Program-made: the position numbers and the translations under genes
Assembly (NCBI RefSeq): GCF_003254395.2
Contig: NW_020555814.1
Coordinates: 1 to 64,000 of the forward strand
Origin: Apis mellifera
Taxonomy: Eukaryota; Arthropoda; Insecta; Hymenoptera; Apidae
DNA length: 64,000 bases
Reading direction: 5' to 3'
Notes under the pieces: generated by a model
The model's database searches: none
What the model was told of the DNA's origin: nothing
The model's input: the letters and a program-made list of their open reading frames with translations, nothing else
In this document: positions 49,161 through 63,408 of the stretch, one piece after another
Position numbering within the stretch: position 1 is the first letter of the stretch
Layout: every line of letters begins with the position of its first letter

Positions 49161-52100
49161 ATGACAATTTCATATCAGAGGTAATATACACCGATATATA
49201 TTTTCAATTTATAAAATTTTTCAATAATGTTTTAATTTTTAATACTATATAATTCCATCTGGAAATTTTCTCTTCTAACAAAAAGAGCATTAATATTTTA
49301 TTAATTTAAAATTTTGCTTTATCATTATAGAGTTATGTTTAAAAAAAATACTGAAAATTTCTGCGTTTTTAACTTCTTAAAATAAATATTTAATATACAG
49401 AAAAAAATTATCAAAAATTGAAAAAAATGTTAAAAACTTTAGAATTGATTTCATTCCCTCAATAAGATAAAAAAATTGTTTTACATTTAATTTATCATGC
49501 TCTGCATTTTATAAACTTTTTATAAAGTTTCAGAATTTTCGAATTAGAAGAATTTCTCTGTAAAATTCGAAATCAAAATTTCCCAATAACATTGTTGTAT
49601 TCGATATGAAAGAGTCACAATGTTATGTAAAAAAAAATTGAAATTAATTCAATTTTGTACATATCATGATCCAATATATTTTTAACTTTTATATGATATT
49701 CCTAATTTCGGTATATTTTCATTATACGTTACGTATCATTTATTGAATCTGGAACGATATTCACGAATAATTCTCTCTTTGTATCATCCGTTCCCTATAT
49801 TGCTACTGAAATTAGGTATTTTAAATGCAATCGAATATAGTGGAAGCTGCGTCAAATATTCGTCAGTTGGTTCCATGGATTACGCGGTTTGGAATAATAA
49901 TGTCATCGAATTCTATGACTATGCAAACCGTTCCTCTTGGCCAATTTCCATGGCAGAATTTCTATGGACGCTTCATTCGCCCCTGATTGCCCGAAAGTAC
50001 GCGATAATCGTTACTCTCTGTCACGTTCCCTGTATCGAGTACAATCGTGCTCTGTTTTCCACCTTACCCTCATTCGTGTAATTAGAGTAAGCGAACGAAA
50101 ATAGTAAAATATTATATAATACAAGTAATTACAAGGATTTCGAAGTATATTAAAATCTAAAAACGATCATTTTTCAAATTCTTTTATGACACTTATAAAC
50201 CATTCCATTCATTTTAAAATAAAATAGAAACGACAATTTAACCATTCATTTTTCAAAAAGTTTCACAATTTTTTTCTTTTTCAGACGTTACAAAAAAATA
50301 TCGCATAATTGTTTAAAAAAAAAAAGATATTTTTCTTCAATCTCGATAACGTTTTTATATCTTGTGAAGATATATCAATAAGTTTTAACTATAAGTAGTG
50401 TTGTGGGGTGTTTTACTTTGCGATTTATTCATTAAAAAATTATTAAAAAAAAACTAAAATAAGCTTTTTTAATTTTGAGTTGAGATTAAACTTAGAATTA
50501 ATATAAATTAATTCTAACATTAATTCTTTCGTGTTTCGAGATTCCATGTTAAATAAACATTTCGTTTATAACTTAATCTACTTTCGTTAATAAACAATGA
50601 TTAAATAATTTATACTATACTCAGCTTGAAGACAACAATATTAAAAAATCATCGTAATCAAACTTGTCACTTTTTTACAAACATTTAACCATCTTTCTAC
50701 ATTTTTACATCATCACATTTAAAAAAAAGAAAAAACATTTTCAATGCATGGATTCATTTCTTTCTTTCCAAAATCGATCAATACATTTACAAATTATATA
50801 CTGTTTATATGATAAAATTAACGAAGAATGTATCATCGAATTTAACAATTTTCTTCAAAAAAGTTTCCCAAAATGTATCACGATACGTTTCAGGTTTTTG
50901 GTTGAATCATCCGGTTGAACGAAAACGGGAGAAGAATTTCTGTTCACGTTCACAAAGTTTCCACCAAACGTGGTGGCTTGAGCCAAAAATAATTCAACTG
51001 CGAATAATAGGGGAATAAGCTCGGATAATTGGCAAATGCACGGCAACTAAATTCCTCCAGAATGAACCATTACAATCTCGATTACGTGGCCGGGGATGAA
51101 TAAATAATCAGTCGTTGCTTGGAGTTTCGTTTAGTTTCCGCTCGGGAAAGGGGATGGATGTCCCTGGGAAAGGAGGAGAAATTCAGGATGGAAACTCATG
51201 ATGGAAACTCTAGGAAGGCACGTAAACCGCATGCCACCGCGTGGAACGAAATTCCGCGAGCTACGTGACCCAAGCCCCTTCTTTTTTAACCTTCTCCAAC
51301 GCAAGGCGACAAACGTCCTCCACCTGCGAACAAACGCCCGCTAACGACAAATAACGATGAATTCTGAACGGCGAAACGGTTAGATAGACGCGCGATCGAC
51401 ATGTTTAAACGAGTTTCGTGTTTCGAAATTCCATGTTCCTTTTCGCGAAGGGAACGGGCACTCGTCGCCATGCGAAATCGTTGCTTTGCGCGATTCGAAT
51501 ACGAATAAACTGCTAACGATCGTATTCGAAGTGGATAGAATAGCGTGAATATGCGTAGAACGATAGATTTTTTTTGCAAGTCGTTTTGTGCTGGAACACG
51601 ACGGTGAAAAATATTCAGGATTTACAATCTTCTTTCTTGAAATCGTTGATCGTGAGAAATTATTGTTTTGAATATGCGGTGGATTAACGATCGTATTCAA
51701 AGTGTTGCTCTTATTAAGAACAGGGATTTCAGGAATCAAGAATTGTCTTTAAGTAATTTTTGTCAAGGAAATATATTTAAATGATCGTCAATAATTTTGA
51801 AATTTGGAAGGAAGAGATTTATTATTAATAGATAAATGCATATTTCTGAATGTTTTTTGTTCGAATAAAATAATAATTACGATTACAATAATAACAGCAT
51901 TAATAAGAAATTTATCTTACTTGACAATTCTTTGTTCATCTGAAAATAAATTTATGGATTGGATGCAATGTTTATATAATATGCATCTGATCTATTTTTT
52001 TTTTTTCTATTAATATCACAGCAACAGAAATTAATCACTTAATAAATTCTTTCTCTCAGTTCTGATCTCTGAAAATAATTTATTTAATTTATAAATAAAA

Positions 52101-52760
52101 ACGATAAAATTTAAAAATTTAATTTTTCTTCAAAGTTGGATGGCGTATTTTAATTGAGAACAATATATTATTCAAAACGACAATTTTCTGATATAAATGT
52201 GACATAATTAAAAAAATTGAAGACTTCTTTTTTAAATTTTCGATAAAAATGAATAATAATCGAAAGCTAATTACGTATTCATAAATTGAAAAATTCAAAC
52301 TTCGATAATAGCGGACGTAAGTTGGCGAGATTTCGTTGTTTCGACGATGCGTTAGAGAACCTGTTGCGGCGTGTCTGATATAATTCCAGAACCGGTTGGC
52401 ATCCGTTCAATTTTACCGCGGATTATAACTTTGTAAAAGTGAATAACAACTCGGTTCAGTAGCGTTGATTTCGCCTGGCTTTATCTTTTCCTCGTTTTCT
52501 GTCTCGTCGATCGACACCTTCCTTTTATTATCCTCCCTCCCGATTAAAGAGTGAAATATCGACGACGTTTTAAACCGTTCGTTTTAAAGAGAATTTGTAT
52601 CCGTCTTAAAGATATCGTTTCGCTCCACTGAATTTCTTTCTTTTTTTTTTCTCAACACGACTGCTAATTAAAGGCACGAAAAAAGGTGGAAATAACGAGA
52701 CACCTCGTGTTTCGTATTATTAATGGCCACTTCGTTTGTGTCACTAACGTCTTCTTGCTT

Positions 52761-52780
52761 TATATATATATATATATATA
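52761..52780. repeat. (TA)10 microsatellite
   Basis: Ten TA units within a GC-richer island. Confidence 0.9.
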
Positions 52781-54001
52781 CAAGAGGAATTTCATTAAAT
52801 CGACCGGATAACTAGCCACTGGCCAAGTTTTTAAATTCACGTGAAAATAGACCCAGTGCCCGTGACGTTTGCGGATTACGATTCTCTTAAGTAACGAGCC
52901 GCGGTAATTACACCGTCTTTTCTTGCGGCGGTAATAATTTCATAAGAACGGTCCACTTTTCATCCTGACGAAAGGAATTTAAATACCGCGTTGTAAATAA
53001 CTTTTACAATTGCCTCCAAGATTTCTATTTCATAGTTCATAATGGTAGCTCCAGCTTTTTCTTGTATATTAAGGCGGATTTGAATGTTCGCGAAAATTTC
53101 TCTCTCTCCCACTTCTTTCGATCCTTTCGTCTGTTGAATTTCTTTTGAATCTTGAATTAATTATTTCAAGAAAGGCAAATTTTTATCTTAACTGTACGAA
53201 AAAAATTTGTCATTTGTTGGGATTCATATAGCTTCCTTCTTGAAAAACGATTTTATGAGTATATAAAGATATATGTAAGTATAATAAAATTTAAAGATCT
53301 GAATGAAATTTAATCGTTGATGTATTTCGTGCAGTAGTTCACATACTTATAATTCACATATTAATAATTTATATGATAATATTAGATAATATTGAAAATT
53401 TTATTAATCATGATACATGATATCTTATTACTTTTTATTATATTTCGATAAAAAATATAATAAAGAAATCATATTAGAAATCATATGAAGAATAATATGA
53501 CGAAACAGTACGGAGCATGTTGAAAAGAGTATACAAAATAAAAGAAATAAAAAAGAAAATAGATGATAAAATTATTATTAAATAGTATTTAAGCTATTAA
53601 ATTTTATTAAAAACACGAAAAATATTGAGTGATTCTAATTTTTTAATCAGAAATTATACCAGATGGATTCATTAATTACCAGAAATTAAAATAATTAACT
53701 TTATTCTTTTGGAAAAATTTTTAATTTTAATGTCAAAATACAAATTCATATATTCCAAAAAATATAATATCAATTATCTGAATTAATTAGGATAGAGATA
53801 ATTCTGAAAATCGAATAGTTCGAATAACAAACAATTTAGCCAGTTTATAAGTATAGAAATTACACCTAAAATTACTTATTAAATACAATATTAGTACTAT
53901 AATTTGAAATGTAATGTATATACATTATTACTAAATAATTTATACATTAAATAATTGCCACATCGATCGATCTTGTTAGACTAAAGTTTCAAGAGAGAAT
54001 A

Positions 54002-54838
54002 ATGACAATATTGATTCGTATAACTGACAGTTCCAATAATCGAGATATGAATAATTTGAACCGTTCTATCTGTCTAGTTGAATCAATTTTTGATCCTTAC
54101 AATCATCACACTAAAATCCAATTACACTTAAAAAAAAAAAATCCAGGTTCTACATTAATTATTTCTCAAATATCGTCTTTCATCTTCATAATTTTTCGAG
54201 AAAAATTAAAAAAAAAAAAATTACACAACGTCGGGAAAATTCTCCTATTAAAACCGACTGTACACCCGCTTCTTCCCCGGCCGCGCCCCATTACCGATAA
54301 ATCATCTGCGGCGTGGATCGAAAATGCGAAGAACGGCCGCGGTATATCGAAGCGCCAAGTCATTAAATTCAGACAGGCGAAAATTAATTTCGCGTTATTC
54401 TCACGTGTCGCGGGCGGGGGTGTGTCCTGCGGTCGGGATTTCGAGCAGTCGAGCTCGAACGTGACAGAATCGAAACTAATTCCCGAAGCTGTTCCCCGTC
54501 TCGACACCGGGGCCCCTTATCGTGCAATTCGAGATTTCCCATTTAACTTTCGTTTAATTATTATCATGGGCTTGGTTTGTACCCAGCGGTTATCGCCGCA
54601 CTGGCCTCGGCCAACGGGCTTTTTCGTCCCAACCCTACGAACAAAAACCGAGGGAATTACGAAGCACACGAAGGGAGGTAGAGGGAGGAGGGCCCTCTGT
54701 ATCGGCCTCCATAAGCGTGCAAATTTATGCGTACGACTTTCATCCATTTTACGGTGTTCCCGTGTTTTTAACTATTCATCCGCGGAATTACTACGCGGTT
54801 CCGAAAATAATCGGGTGAAATATATATCTGCGATATAA
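54002..54838 (+). other. Longest open reading frame (278 codons), probably not a gene
   Basis: ATG to TAA with no recognisable domain, signal peptide or repeat structure. The first 80 codons lie in AT-rich DNA and include Lys runs encoded by two A-homopolymers of about ten bases each; the rest lies in a GC-richer island where stop codons are rarer. The composition change half-way and the homopolymers argue against coding, but the length is well above any other frame here, so it is recorded. Confidence 0.12.
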
Positions 54839-54910
54839 ATCGAAAGGGGGCGTGATATTTTTCTTATTTCTTTCCACTTGGATGCGAGCTTGTCCACCGT
54901 TTTTGCTATG

Positions 54911-57900
54911 TAAAAGGATATAATGTTATTTATTTGTTAAATGAGTTTTTCTTGAGTAGCTTTAATTTGAAGTATATTATGAATTTTTACTTTGAAGATA
55001 TCTTTAGTTGATTTTTTTGTTCGATGTTTGTTGTACGGGATGATTGGTTAATGGAAATCTCGTGTTAGATATCTTTTTTAATAATGAAATTGCTTTATAG
55101 AGAAGGTGCGTCTGACTACCTGTCTTATACTACTGTGACGTTATATATGAATTGCAGCGTATTTGGAATACTTGGAATAGTTTGTTCAAAATAAAAAATA
55201 TAGCTTGGAAATAAATAAATAAAATAATATTATTTTCTCTTATATAGTCTAATCAAATATAGATTTTAGATAAATATCAATTTTAAATCTTAAAATTGCA
55301 GCAATTAATTTTTAAAATTATAATCATTACGTATTTACATTTTAGAAATGTATGTCCATTTTTCTCCTTTTTTGTCTTTGCTATAATTCACATTACAGAA
55401 AAGGTATACAAAAGCAGTTGCCAGTAGATCAATAGGTTTTAAAATATTTCATTATATTTTTAAACATGATATTACAAAATTGAAATTTTATGTCATATTT
55501 TTAATTTCGAAATTTTAAATTTTGACATATTTTAATTATGACGTATTTTAATTGGATTGGATATTTACTAAAAAAGTTTTGCAAATTCGATTTTTTAAAA
55601 ATTATAATAAATATATTATTCCTATTAATTGTGAATTAAACAACGTTAATTATTTTTTAAATACTTTGACAAGTAATTATATAGAAATGTTTTTTCCCTC
55701 TTCGACTTTAATTTCTGAGATATTTACAAAACTTTGAAATTATCTTATGAATACATTCATTGTGACATGAATTTTAACATGACTAATGATGGTCATATTA
55801 TATTAAATTATATTAAATTATGTTACATATCTTGGAAACTAAAATTAAAATAAACTAAAATTATCTGAGATGATTTTGACAACTTGAAAAATATTGAAAT
55901 GAGAAATGTAAAATTTAAATAATTATCCTTTTTGTACAACACAAAAATCTGTTCCAATACATATACAATAGAATCGCCAGTTTCCACAAAAATTCCATCT
56001 TAACTCTCCAACTGTGATTGTCTTTTCGACTTGACCCTCCATCATCTAACTTTTTCATCCAATCCCTCCGTATTCACATTCACGATTGGCATCCCTCATT
56101 CGCATGATAATCTCGAGCTCTCGAACCAAAACACTCTTCTTCCACGCCTCAAACTCTCCACACCATCTACCCACCTATCTCTCTAATCCACTCCTCTCCG
56201 CAAAATCCTATCACTCTCACGCCACCCGCCTCCTACACAAACTGACGCACTCACATCGATTCATCCCATCATCATCCCTCAACCTCGCGCCCCCTCGAAC
56301 ATAGTCAAGACTCGCAAGCGTTTCCATGGCCCGGAACCCCCCCCATTTTCGTCTCAAAGCGTCGGCGGTCGTCAGCGTCGACCGCAGCAGCAACGCTGAC
56401 GCCGTCTCGACGCTTGTTCACCGGCCACCTAGCGTGAAACCTAACCTGGCCCGCTTGACGCCTGGCTGCTGACGTGGATAGCGGCTTTCGAAACGGCTCT
56501 CGACAATCGCGCCTAAGAGTGAGTAAGAGAGAGAGAGAGGGAGAAAACGAAATGAAGGGGGAAGCGTAATGCAACCGTCAGCGATGCGCGTCGCACGCAA
56601 GTGAGCCGTGGACATCGGAATGACACGAGTCTTGCCTTTGGTTTCCAACCAAGACATTTGAATCGCAAATGCCTCAGTCATTGTTGTTTCTCCCGCGACG
56701 AATACGCGAATCTGCGCGGAAAGATCCTCGAAGCGAGCGAGGATGCAAAGTCTGACTAGGATCCGAATTAAGAGGGATCTTCCGGTTGCTTTGAGGGGCA
56801 TCTTGCCTCACGGTTAATTCAATGGAATAGCGGAAACCTTCTCAGCGGAATTCGTTCATCCGGTTGCCGCGAGATTCTGAATAAGCGAGGGAGAGTCGAT
56901 TTTAGAGAGAGGAAATTGAAGATGTTAAATAATAAGTTTTAGGTATATAAAGAACGGTTTAAAATTTGCAACATGTGTTATTATTTGTATTTTATTTTTT
57001 GTGTTTTATCAGCAGGAAATGATATATGATTTATTTTAATTTTTATTGTTTGTATTACGTATTGACACTCGTTAATTGAATGTTTATTATATATAAGGTA
57101 TTATTATTTATTTCATTAAAAGGTATTTCTACAAATTTTTGATATTGGCTTGACATTTTTTTATGGGTTATATTTAGAGATGTGCCTATGAAATGAAATA
57201 TAAAATAAATATATTGAATGTAACAAGTATACAGAGTGTTATTAAATTAGTAATACAAGAAAAAAGATAATTCTAAGAATAAATGGTTTGTTATTATTTT
57301 TAGATAAAATTTGTAGTTTTTATTTCTCAACATACTGCAATATACAGAGAAATATCTTATAAAATTCTAATCTATAATTTAATGTAATCAATCAAATTAT
57401 ACTCTACAAATCTTCTATTTCTAAAATATAAAATTATTTGGAAATTTACCTTTTCAATTTATTATAGAATTTTCATATAGAAATTATAGAGTAGTGAAAA
57501 TAATAATATAAAGTAATTAAAATAATACAATATAGAGGGGAATTCGAATAAAGTAGAAAATTTAAGAGATATAAGTATTATTTATTTTAGAGGATGAAAT
57601 AAATTGCGTCAAAATAAATATTTTTAAAGTAGAAAATATTTGAAGTGACTACTGTCCATCGACTTTCAATAAATATTTTTTTTCAGCCAATATTTTCACA
57701 TAAAAGTCTATTAAAAAACTCTATATGTCTTTTTATATTGTGCCTTTTTTTTTTTTTTTTTTCTTATGGGAAAATACTCCTAGCATCGAAGTATTAAGAG
57801 GCGCATGTGGTCAGCTCTTTATCTGACCCCGACAAAAAGCTTTTATCACAATGGTGATACACGAAACTAGGTTTGCGAAAATATCCGTAAAGCTTATTTT

Positions 57901-58830
57901 TCAAATTACAAGCAATTTAATTTTTACATTATACGCAACGCCACTACACCGCTCCTTCGTTTCATCTTTCAACTTTCAAAGAATATAAAAAACTCGAAAG
58001 AATTTTTTTTTAAATACCAATTTTCCCTATCTATTTTAATCGAATTTATTTATTTAAAAATATATTCGATACATTCCCTGCAGTATATATTTCGAGAAGC
58101 AGGGAAAAATTAAATTCGTTACGTTAAAAACACTTTGATCCACGATCGATCAGAGATGGGCGACAAAAAACGAGAAGAAAACTGGGACATGAGGTGGGAA
58201 AATGATATCCGTAGATTAACCATGACACGGGTACATTCGTCAAAATGTACTCGTAATTAAACCACGATCGATCCTGATGCGCGCGTCTCGCGGAATTTCA
58301 ATCCCCGATAGTGGATAGCCACGCGCCACCAACCGCCCCTTGTGTTTTTTTTTTCCCCTGCCTCGTTTGACGACGATTAAACCTCCCCTCCCCCCTTCTC
58401 CCCTCCTCCCCTCGGTTGAATTATGAAAAATTAATTCACCGTGGACGCGCACAGGTTGCAACGACGCTTCCTAATTTTCATGATAATGGCCCCGAGTGAC
58501 CGGATAACGTACGACAGCAGAGCCGACAAATCGCCGTGAAAATAACGCAGCTGCGTGTGTGCAACGCTTGTATTTCTTCTTCTCCTCCCCCATACGCAGC
58601 CAAGCTCGTGAATTTTTTCCCTACTACCGGGATAATATATTTTTACGCTGACAACGAGGACAATTTTTATTGGAAACGCGCGTCCCATTCGGTTCCGTGT
58701 TAACTATGCTGGACGTTTTTCTCCCGGAATATGGGAGAAATTTTGGACAGATCGGAGTGGGTGAGGATTTGCAGGAGGGAGAGGGGTGCATCGAGATTAA
58801 AAGCGAGCGAAACGAAGTAATAATTCGGGA
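54911..58830. other. Non-coding block: AT-rich, with islands 56031-56930 and 58131-58830
   Basis: 54911-56030 and 56931-58130 are AT deserts. 56031-56300 is C-rich on plus (CTC, CCA, CAC repeats, few G). 56301-56880 is GC- and CpG-rich with a GA repeat near 56528 and a 127-codon minus frame (56418-56801) of normal composition but unknown type. T18 at about 57747. 58131-58830 is GC-richer with C-runs at 58382-58412. Confidence 0.55.
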
Positions 58831-61800
58831 ATATTAATTTCAAGTATTAATTTTAAATTTAATATAATAAATAAACGAAATTTTATTCTAACGAATTTTA
58901 AATTTAATCCCGGAACGAGCAAGTTGTTTATAAATTTCGAAGAAAATGTAATTTGATGAGTAGCGAGTTTAGTGTGTTTGATGATAATGTAATATTTTAA
59001 TAACGTAATTGTATTATGTTTAACATTTTACGTTACAATTTATGAAATATATTAGATGAAAGTTAGTAGCGTATTAATTGAAATTATATTTCATGAAAAA
59101 TTGAAAAATCTCCTTCCAATTTTATTTGTTAAAGTTTTATTTGGTTGGTCGGGAATGAAATTTTATTTTGGTAAATAGAAGTTTAATTTTTGAATGGATT
59201 GCTGCATTCTAATTTGAACTTCGTCAGGATTATATTGGACGAATTAAAATTATTGGTTATTGATTTTAATTTAATTCTAAAAAAAAATATACTACTTTAT
59301 TCTATTTGTTGAAATTTAATTTTTTTCTTTATTATAAAAATAGAATAAATAAGTTTTTGTATATTTAAAATTTTCGATACTTATTAATTTTCCAAATTAT
59401 ATTAATTTAAAATAAAAATTTTTGATATGAATTTTGTCTACATATAATTAATTAAACATGCATTATAACAATGATCATTAAATGTGATAATGATTGTGAT
59501 CTTAACATTTTTAAGATACTTGTGAAATATATCAATGATTGTTCCAGCACTAATGACTGTTTATAAGTAGCTGAGATAAATATATATATATTACAGATCA
59601 AAACAGGTTTAAAACAAATATTTATACGAAAATAAACTCATAATCTGTTACAAAACTATCCATAGTGAATTGATATTTCAAAGACAATCCCTGGATGATC
59701 AAAATTACATTGATTCAAAGTTAGATTTTCACATACAAATATACATATCACAAAGATTATAATAAACAATTTTATTTGGAATAGCTTATGAAACTATTGG
59801 GATCGGTTTCATTATAATATCATTTATAATGTCATTCATTTGACGATTTCAATGACCATTCAAGATATACTCAACGTATTGTATTAACATCAAAAATTAC
59901 AACAAACACCTAAAATTGAAATTTTAAATCTCCAATCTCCCTCTTCTCTAATTTCTCATGAATCCAAAAGTTTTCCAAAAATACAAATATTTTTAATAAC
60001 AGAACGATACGATTATATGATAATAATTAATTCATACAATGATAATTAAATTAACATCAATCATCACAACTTCCTAATCATCCTTCGTTTCATCATCTCT
60101 AATTTACGACTCGACGAACGACACAATTTACATTATACAATTAATCCACGATCGAACGACGCCATAAATTTCTCCCGACCATCGTTCAAAGTCCTCGATG
60201 TACCTTTAAACGCCCTCCCCTCCCCAACATGAAACGCACCGTGTAAACCAACCCTCCACCACATTTTAACCGTTGCACAACCACTCCAACCCTAGCGCGG
60301 GGGATATTCAATCGTGAACTCGCACAAACCCGCCTCGCGTCTGCCAGCGAGTATCAACCAAGCCTGTCCAGACGAGAAAACGTTTCATACGTTCCACACC
60401 GTCCGTTAATACTCGCAACGCGTGTATTTGGGCGGGTTGCAATTCTCTCGCGCACAACCCTCCCCCCTCCCTCCTCTCATCCCCGATAGTCTCGACTCGG
60501 TTCGTTATGACTAACAGTCCGTTTTCCACCTCCGATGGAAAATGGACGCGATTTTTATGACGCGTTCCACCCTCCAGAGTCTCCCCCTCCCCCTCCCTCT
60601 CCCCTCACGTCGAAGGACCACGCGGAACCGAGGCAACGAAGCGTTATCCGCGCGGTGGTTTTCCGCGTCGGCTAATTCTCGAATCTGCGCGTGCGGATTG
60701 CTCGAACGGATTCGAAAATTGCGAGCTCCCTTTGACACCGGCGCTATAATTTCCACGTGTAAAAATACGATCGAGGCCGGGCGTGAAAATATATAAATTA
60801 GGTAATTCGGACGAGATGAGGGAGGACGAAGGCGGAGAGTGTCGTCGTATTTGAATTTTGAAGCGGAGGATTGGAAAACGAGAAGCTCGTGTTTTTCAAT
60901 ATTTTTGTAATATAGAAAGGGGAGGGAGAGACGTTCACGCGTCGTACAAGTGAAATACGTTTTAGGCACCGCGTGCTGGGAATGACGACGTTGTAAAGAT
61001 GTCTAGTTACGAGGGGGACATGTGTCATGATCTAGAAATGAATACTTGAGGATTATTTAGGAAGATTTTGAATTTTAGGAAATTCTTAATTATGAATACA
61101 TCTTGGAGAATAAAGTTAATTGCGATTGAATTTCAAAATGTTACGAATTAATTCGTTTAATGATTGAAGATGTATGCAAAGGCTTGAAAATTCTGATTTG
61201 AATAAAAGTCTTTATATAGAGAGTGACAGATTGTACACATAAAAGATCAAAACATTTTATAATTTGAAATTTTCCCCTGTTTCGCACATTGGAGAGTTAT
61301 TTTTGAAAAAACAAGAAAACTTTGATTTCACTTTCTTAAAATACTTGATGAATTTTTGTAGAATAAAACCTCATGATATACTTTTGTGAATAACGTGTAT
61401 CTTCATTGTTTCTCTTTTCGAAAAAATTAATTTTTCAATCACTTCTGAATATCTTTTCATTATAATACGTGAACTAAATGAAGAATTGACTCTTTTCCCC
61501 CAAAAATCATCGTTTATTTCATTTATTTTCGATTAATATATCAATATATAATTATTTAATGTAAATATATAATATGTAGTTTGTTTCCTAATCGTTAATA
61601 TTAGAGTAATTAGCAGTAAATTCAGGATATCAATCATTCGTCGATGTTAATGTATACACCATTTGATCTATTTACATGCCGCTAATAGTTGATATTGGTC
61701 GTATCTTTAAATAATATAGTTTATCATTTGCGGTTGTCTAAATTCACTGTTTACCAACAACGATATTTATCATCCTATTTATTAAATTTACCGTATGCGT

Positions 61801-61960
61801 ACAATTTCAATTAAATTTATCGTCTCGAACGATTATTATTCTCTCTATTATAACAATAGAGAGAAACCGAACAATTGAATGTATAATTTAAAAGAAGGAA
61901 AAAAAAAAGGATACGCTCTTTCTAGAAATTAATTTCAAAGAATGAATTCACGTTTTATTA
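58831..61960. other. Non-coding block: AT desert, island 60071-61030, AT-rich
   Basis: 58831-60070 is AT-rich with nothing recognisable. 60071-60300 is C-rich on plus. 60301-61030 is CpG-rich with overlapping frames on both strands (152-codon minus frame at 60511-60969, no domain). 61031-61960 is AT-rich and includes a short hairpin at 61839-61865. Confidence 0.55.
61839..61865. repeat. 11-bp perfect hairpin with 5-nt loop
   Basis: TTCTCTCTATT at 61839-61849 is the exact reverse complement of AATAGAGAGAA at 61855-61865. Confidence 0.9.
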
Positions 61961-62084
61961 TTCTCGACCATCGTTTCTTACCAACCAACCTGTCGTTCTC
62001 TATTCACCATTCGAGCAGACATTCTCCATAGAGAATAGTAAATATCATCTATACTCAACAGAGTATCTCAAAGAAGACGAGCCA

Positions 62085-62086
<2 letters not shown>

Positions 62087-62120
<34 letters not shown>
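62087..62120. repeat. (AT)17 microsatellite
   Basis: 34 bp of uninterrupted AT. Confidence 0.95.
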
Positions 62121-62122
<2 letters not shown>

Positions 62123-63040
62123 GAGCGCACTCCTTCAAGCGCACACCCCCTTTTTCCAATCTTACACGAAGCTACACCTACTTTTTCGAGGATTCGTGTC
62201 TCGTTCGAAAAAGAGGAGGACCGATTCTGTGTCTAGGAGATGGAAGGAGGGGGGAAAGCTTCGAAAGCCCTATGGCATTACCGATGGAACATCGAGTCGA
62301 GGGCAGAACTTCGATGGAAATACAGGAGGAAATCATCGGAAGAAGAAGAAGAAGGGAAATCTCTGGAGGGACTGGAGGGATGGTGGCTTGGCCAGGGAGA
62401 GGGGGGGTATGGACGGAAGTCAAGGCCAGGCTGGAACGGAATTTGAATAATTGAATCGAGTCGGAGTCGAGGACGTACGTTAAATAAAATAACATGGGGA
62501 AAACGTTGGAATAAAGTAAAGGAGAGAGGAAGGAGGGAGAGATGGGTGGCCCTGGCGAAATCCAATTTTCTCATTGTCGCTGTGAGCCTTCGTTTCGAAT
62601 CGAAGAGTTTCTGTTAAATTGATATTATGTATGAATCGTATTTCTTTTTTTTAATGTTTGTTTCGTTCAAATTAAGTTACTGATTGATTTTGGACTTGGA
62701 CGAAATTTGGAGATGATTTTTAGCACGAGTTATTATTTGTATGAATTGATATTTAAATTTTATGACGATTCTAAAAAGTAAAATTTCAAAAGTTGAAACA
62801 AAAGTTAACTTTCATACGTTGAATCGAGCGATTTAAATAAAATTTAAAAATTCTGGAAATCCCGAAAAAAACCAGATTCCTTCGAGTGCCTGTAACACAT
62901 CGTACCTCTGTTCAAAAATCTGTTTACCGCTTCCCTCTCGGCAAGCTCAGCTTAAAACTCTCACGTTACTCCAACAATTAACCATGAAGGCTGTTTTCCA
63001 CGAATTCGACAATCGTTCACCGGCGGCTTCGCGTCGATTT

Positions 63041-63076
63041 CTCTCTCTCTTTCTCTCTCTCTCGAGAGAGAGAGAA
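63041..63076. repeat. (CT)n/(GA)n compound repeat with a 26-bp perfect palindrome
   Basis: The CT repeat switches to a GA repeat at CTCGAG; 63051-63076 is its own reverse complement. Confidence 0.95.
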
Positions 63077-63141
63077 GTTCGCTCGAGTTCCCCGTTTTCG
63101 AGTGTTTTCCCACCGGATGGAAAAAGTTTCGCAGCGAAAAC

Positions 63142-63170
63142 GGAGGAGGAGGAGGAGGAGGAGGAGGAGG
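63142..63170. repeat. (GGA)n microsatellite
   Basis: Nine to ten GGA units. Confidence 0.95.
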
Positions 63171-63193
63171 AAGTGGAGGGTTAAAAAAAAAAA

Positions 63194-63220
63194 GGAATGA
63201 AGGAAGGAAGGAAGGAAGAA
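63194..63220. repeat. (GGAA)n microsatellite
   Basis: Six GGAA/GGAAT units after an A-run. Confidence 0.9.
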
Positions 63221-63408
63221 AAAATCCCCGTGACGATCGCACGGTCGAGTGTTTCTCTCGCGTGGAGTGGAACAGAGAAGCTGGAAGAGGGGGAAGAGGA
63301 GACGGGTGAACTTTCCACGACCATAAACGCGGGGATGTTGTAATAAAGCAGGCTGAATTAATCCAGCGTGGACCGAACAGTTTCGCACCATGACCGGGTA
63401 CTTATTAC

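Larger units (their letters stand above)
47521..50950. other. Non-coding block: mostly AT desert
   Basis: Apart from a small GC-richer patch (48490-48670), a T-rich microsatellite and a patch at 49860-50060 that carries a 112-codon plus frame (49743-50081, no known domain), this block is AT-rich with many A/T runs and nothing recognisable. Confidence 0.6.
50951..54910. other. Non-coding block: islands 50951-51620, 52321-53060 and 54241-54910
   Basis: 51060-51500 and 52321-53060 are GC-richer, with overlapping open frames on both strands and no known domain. AACGATCGTATTC occurs twice (about 51516 and 51687). 51621-52320 and 53061-54240 are AT-rich. 54241-54850 is GC-rich and lies within the longest open frame of the window (54002-54838). 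Confidence 0.55.
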
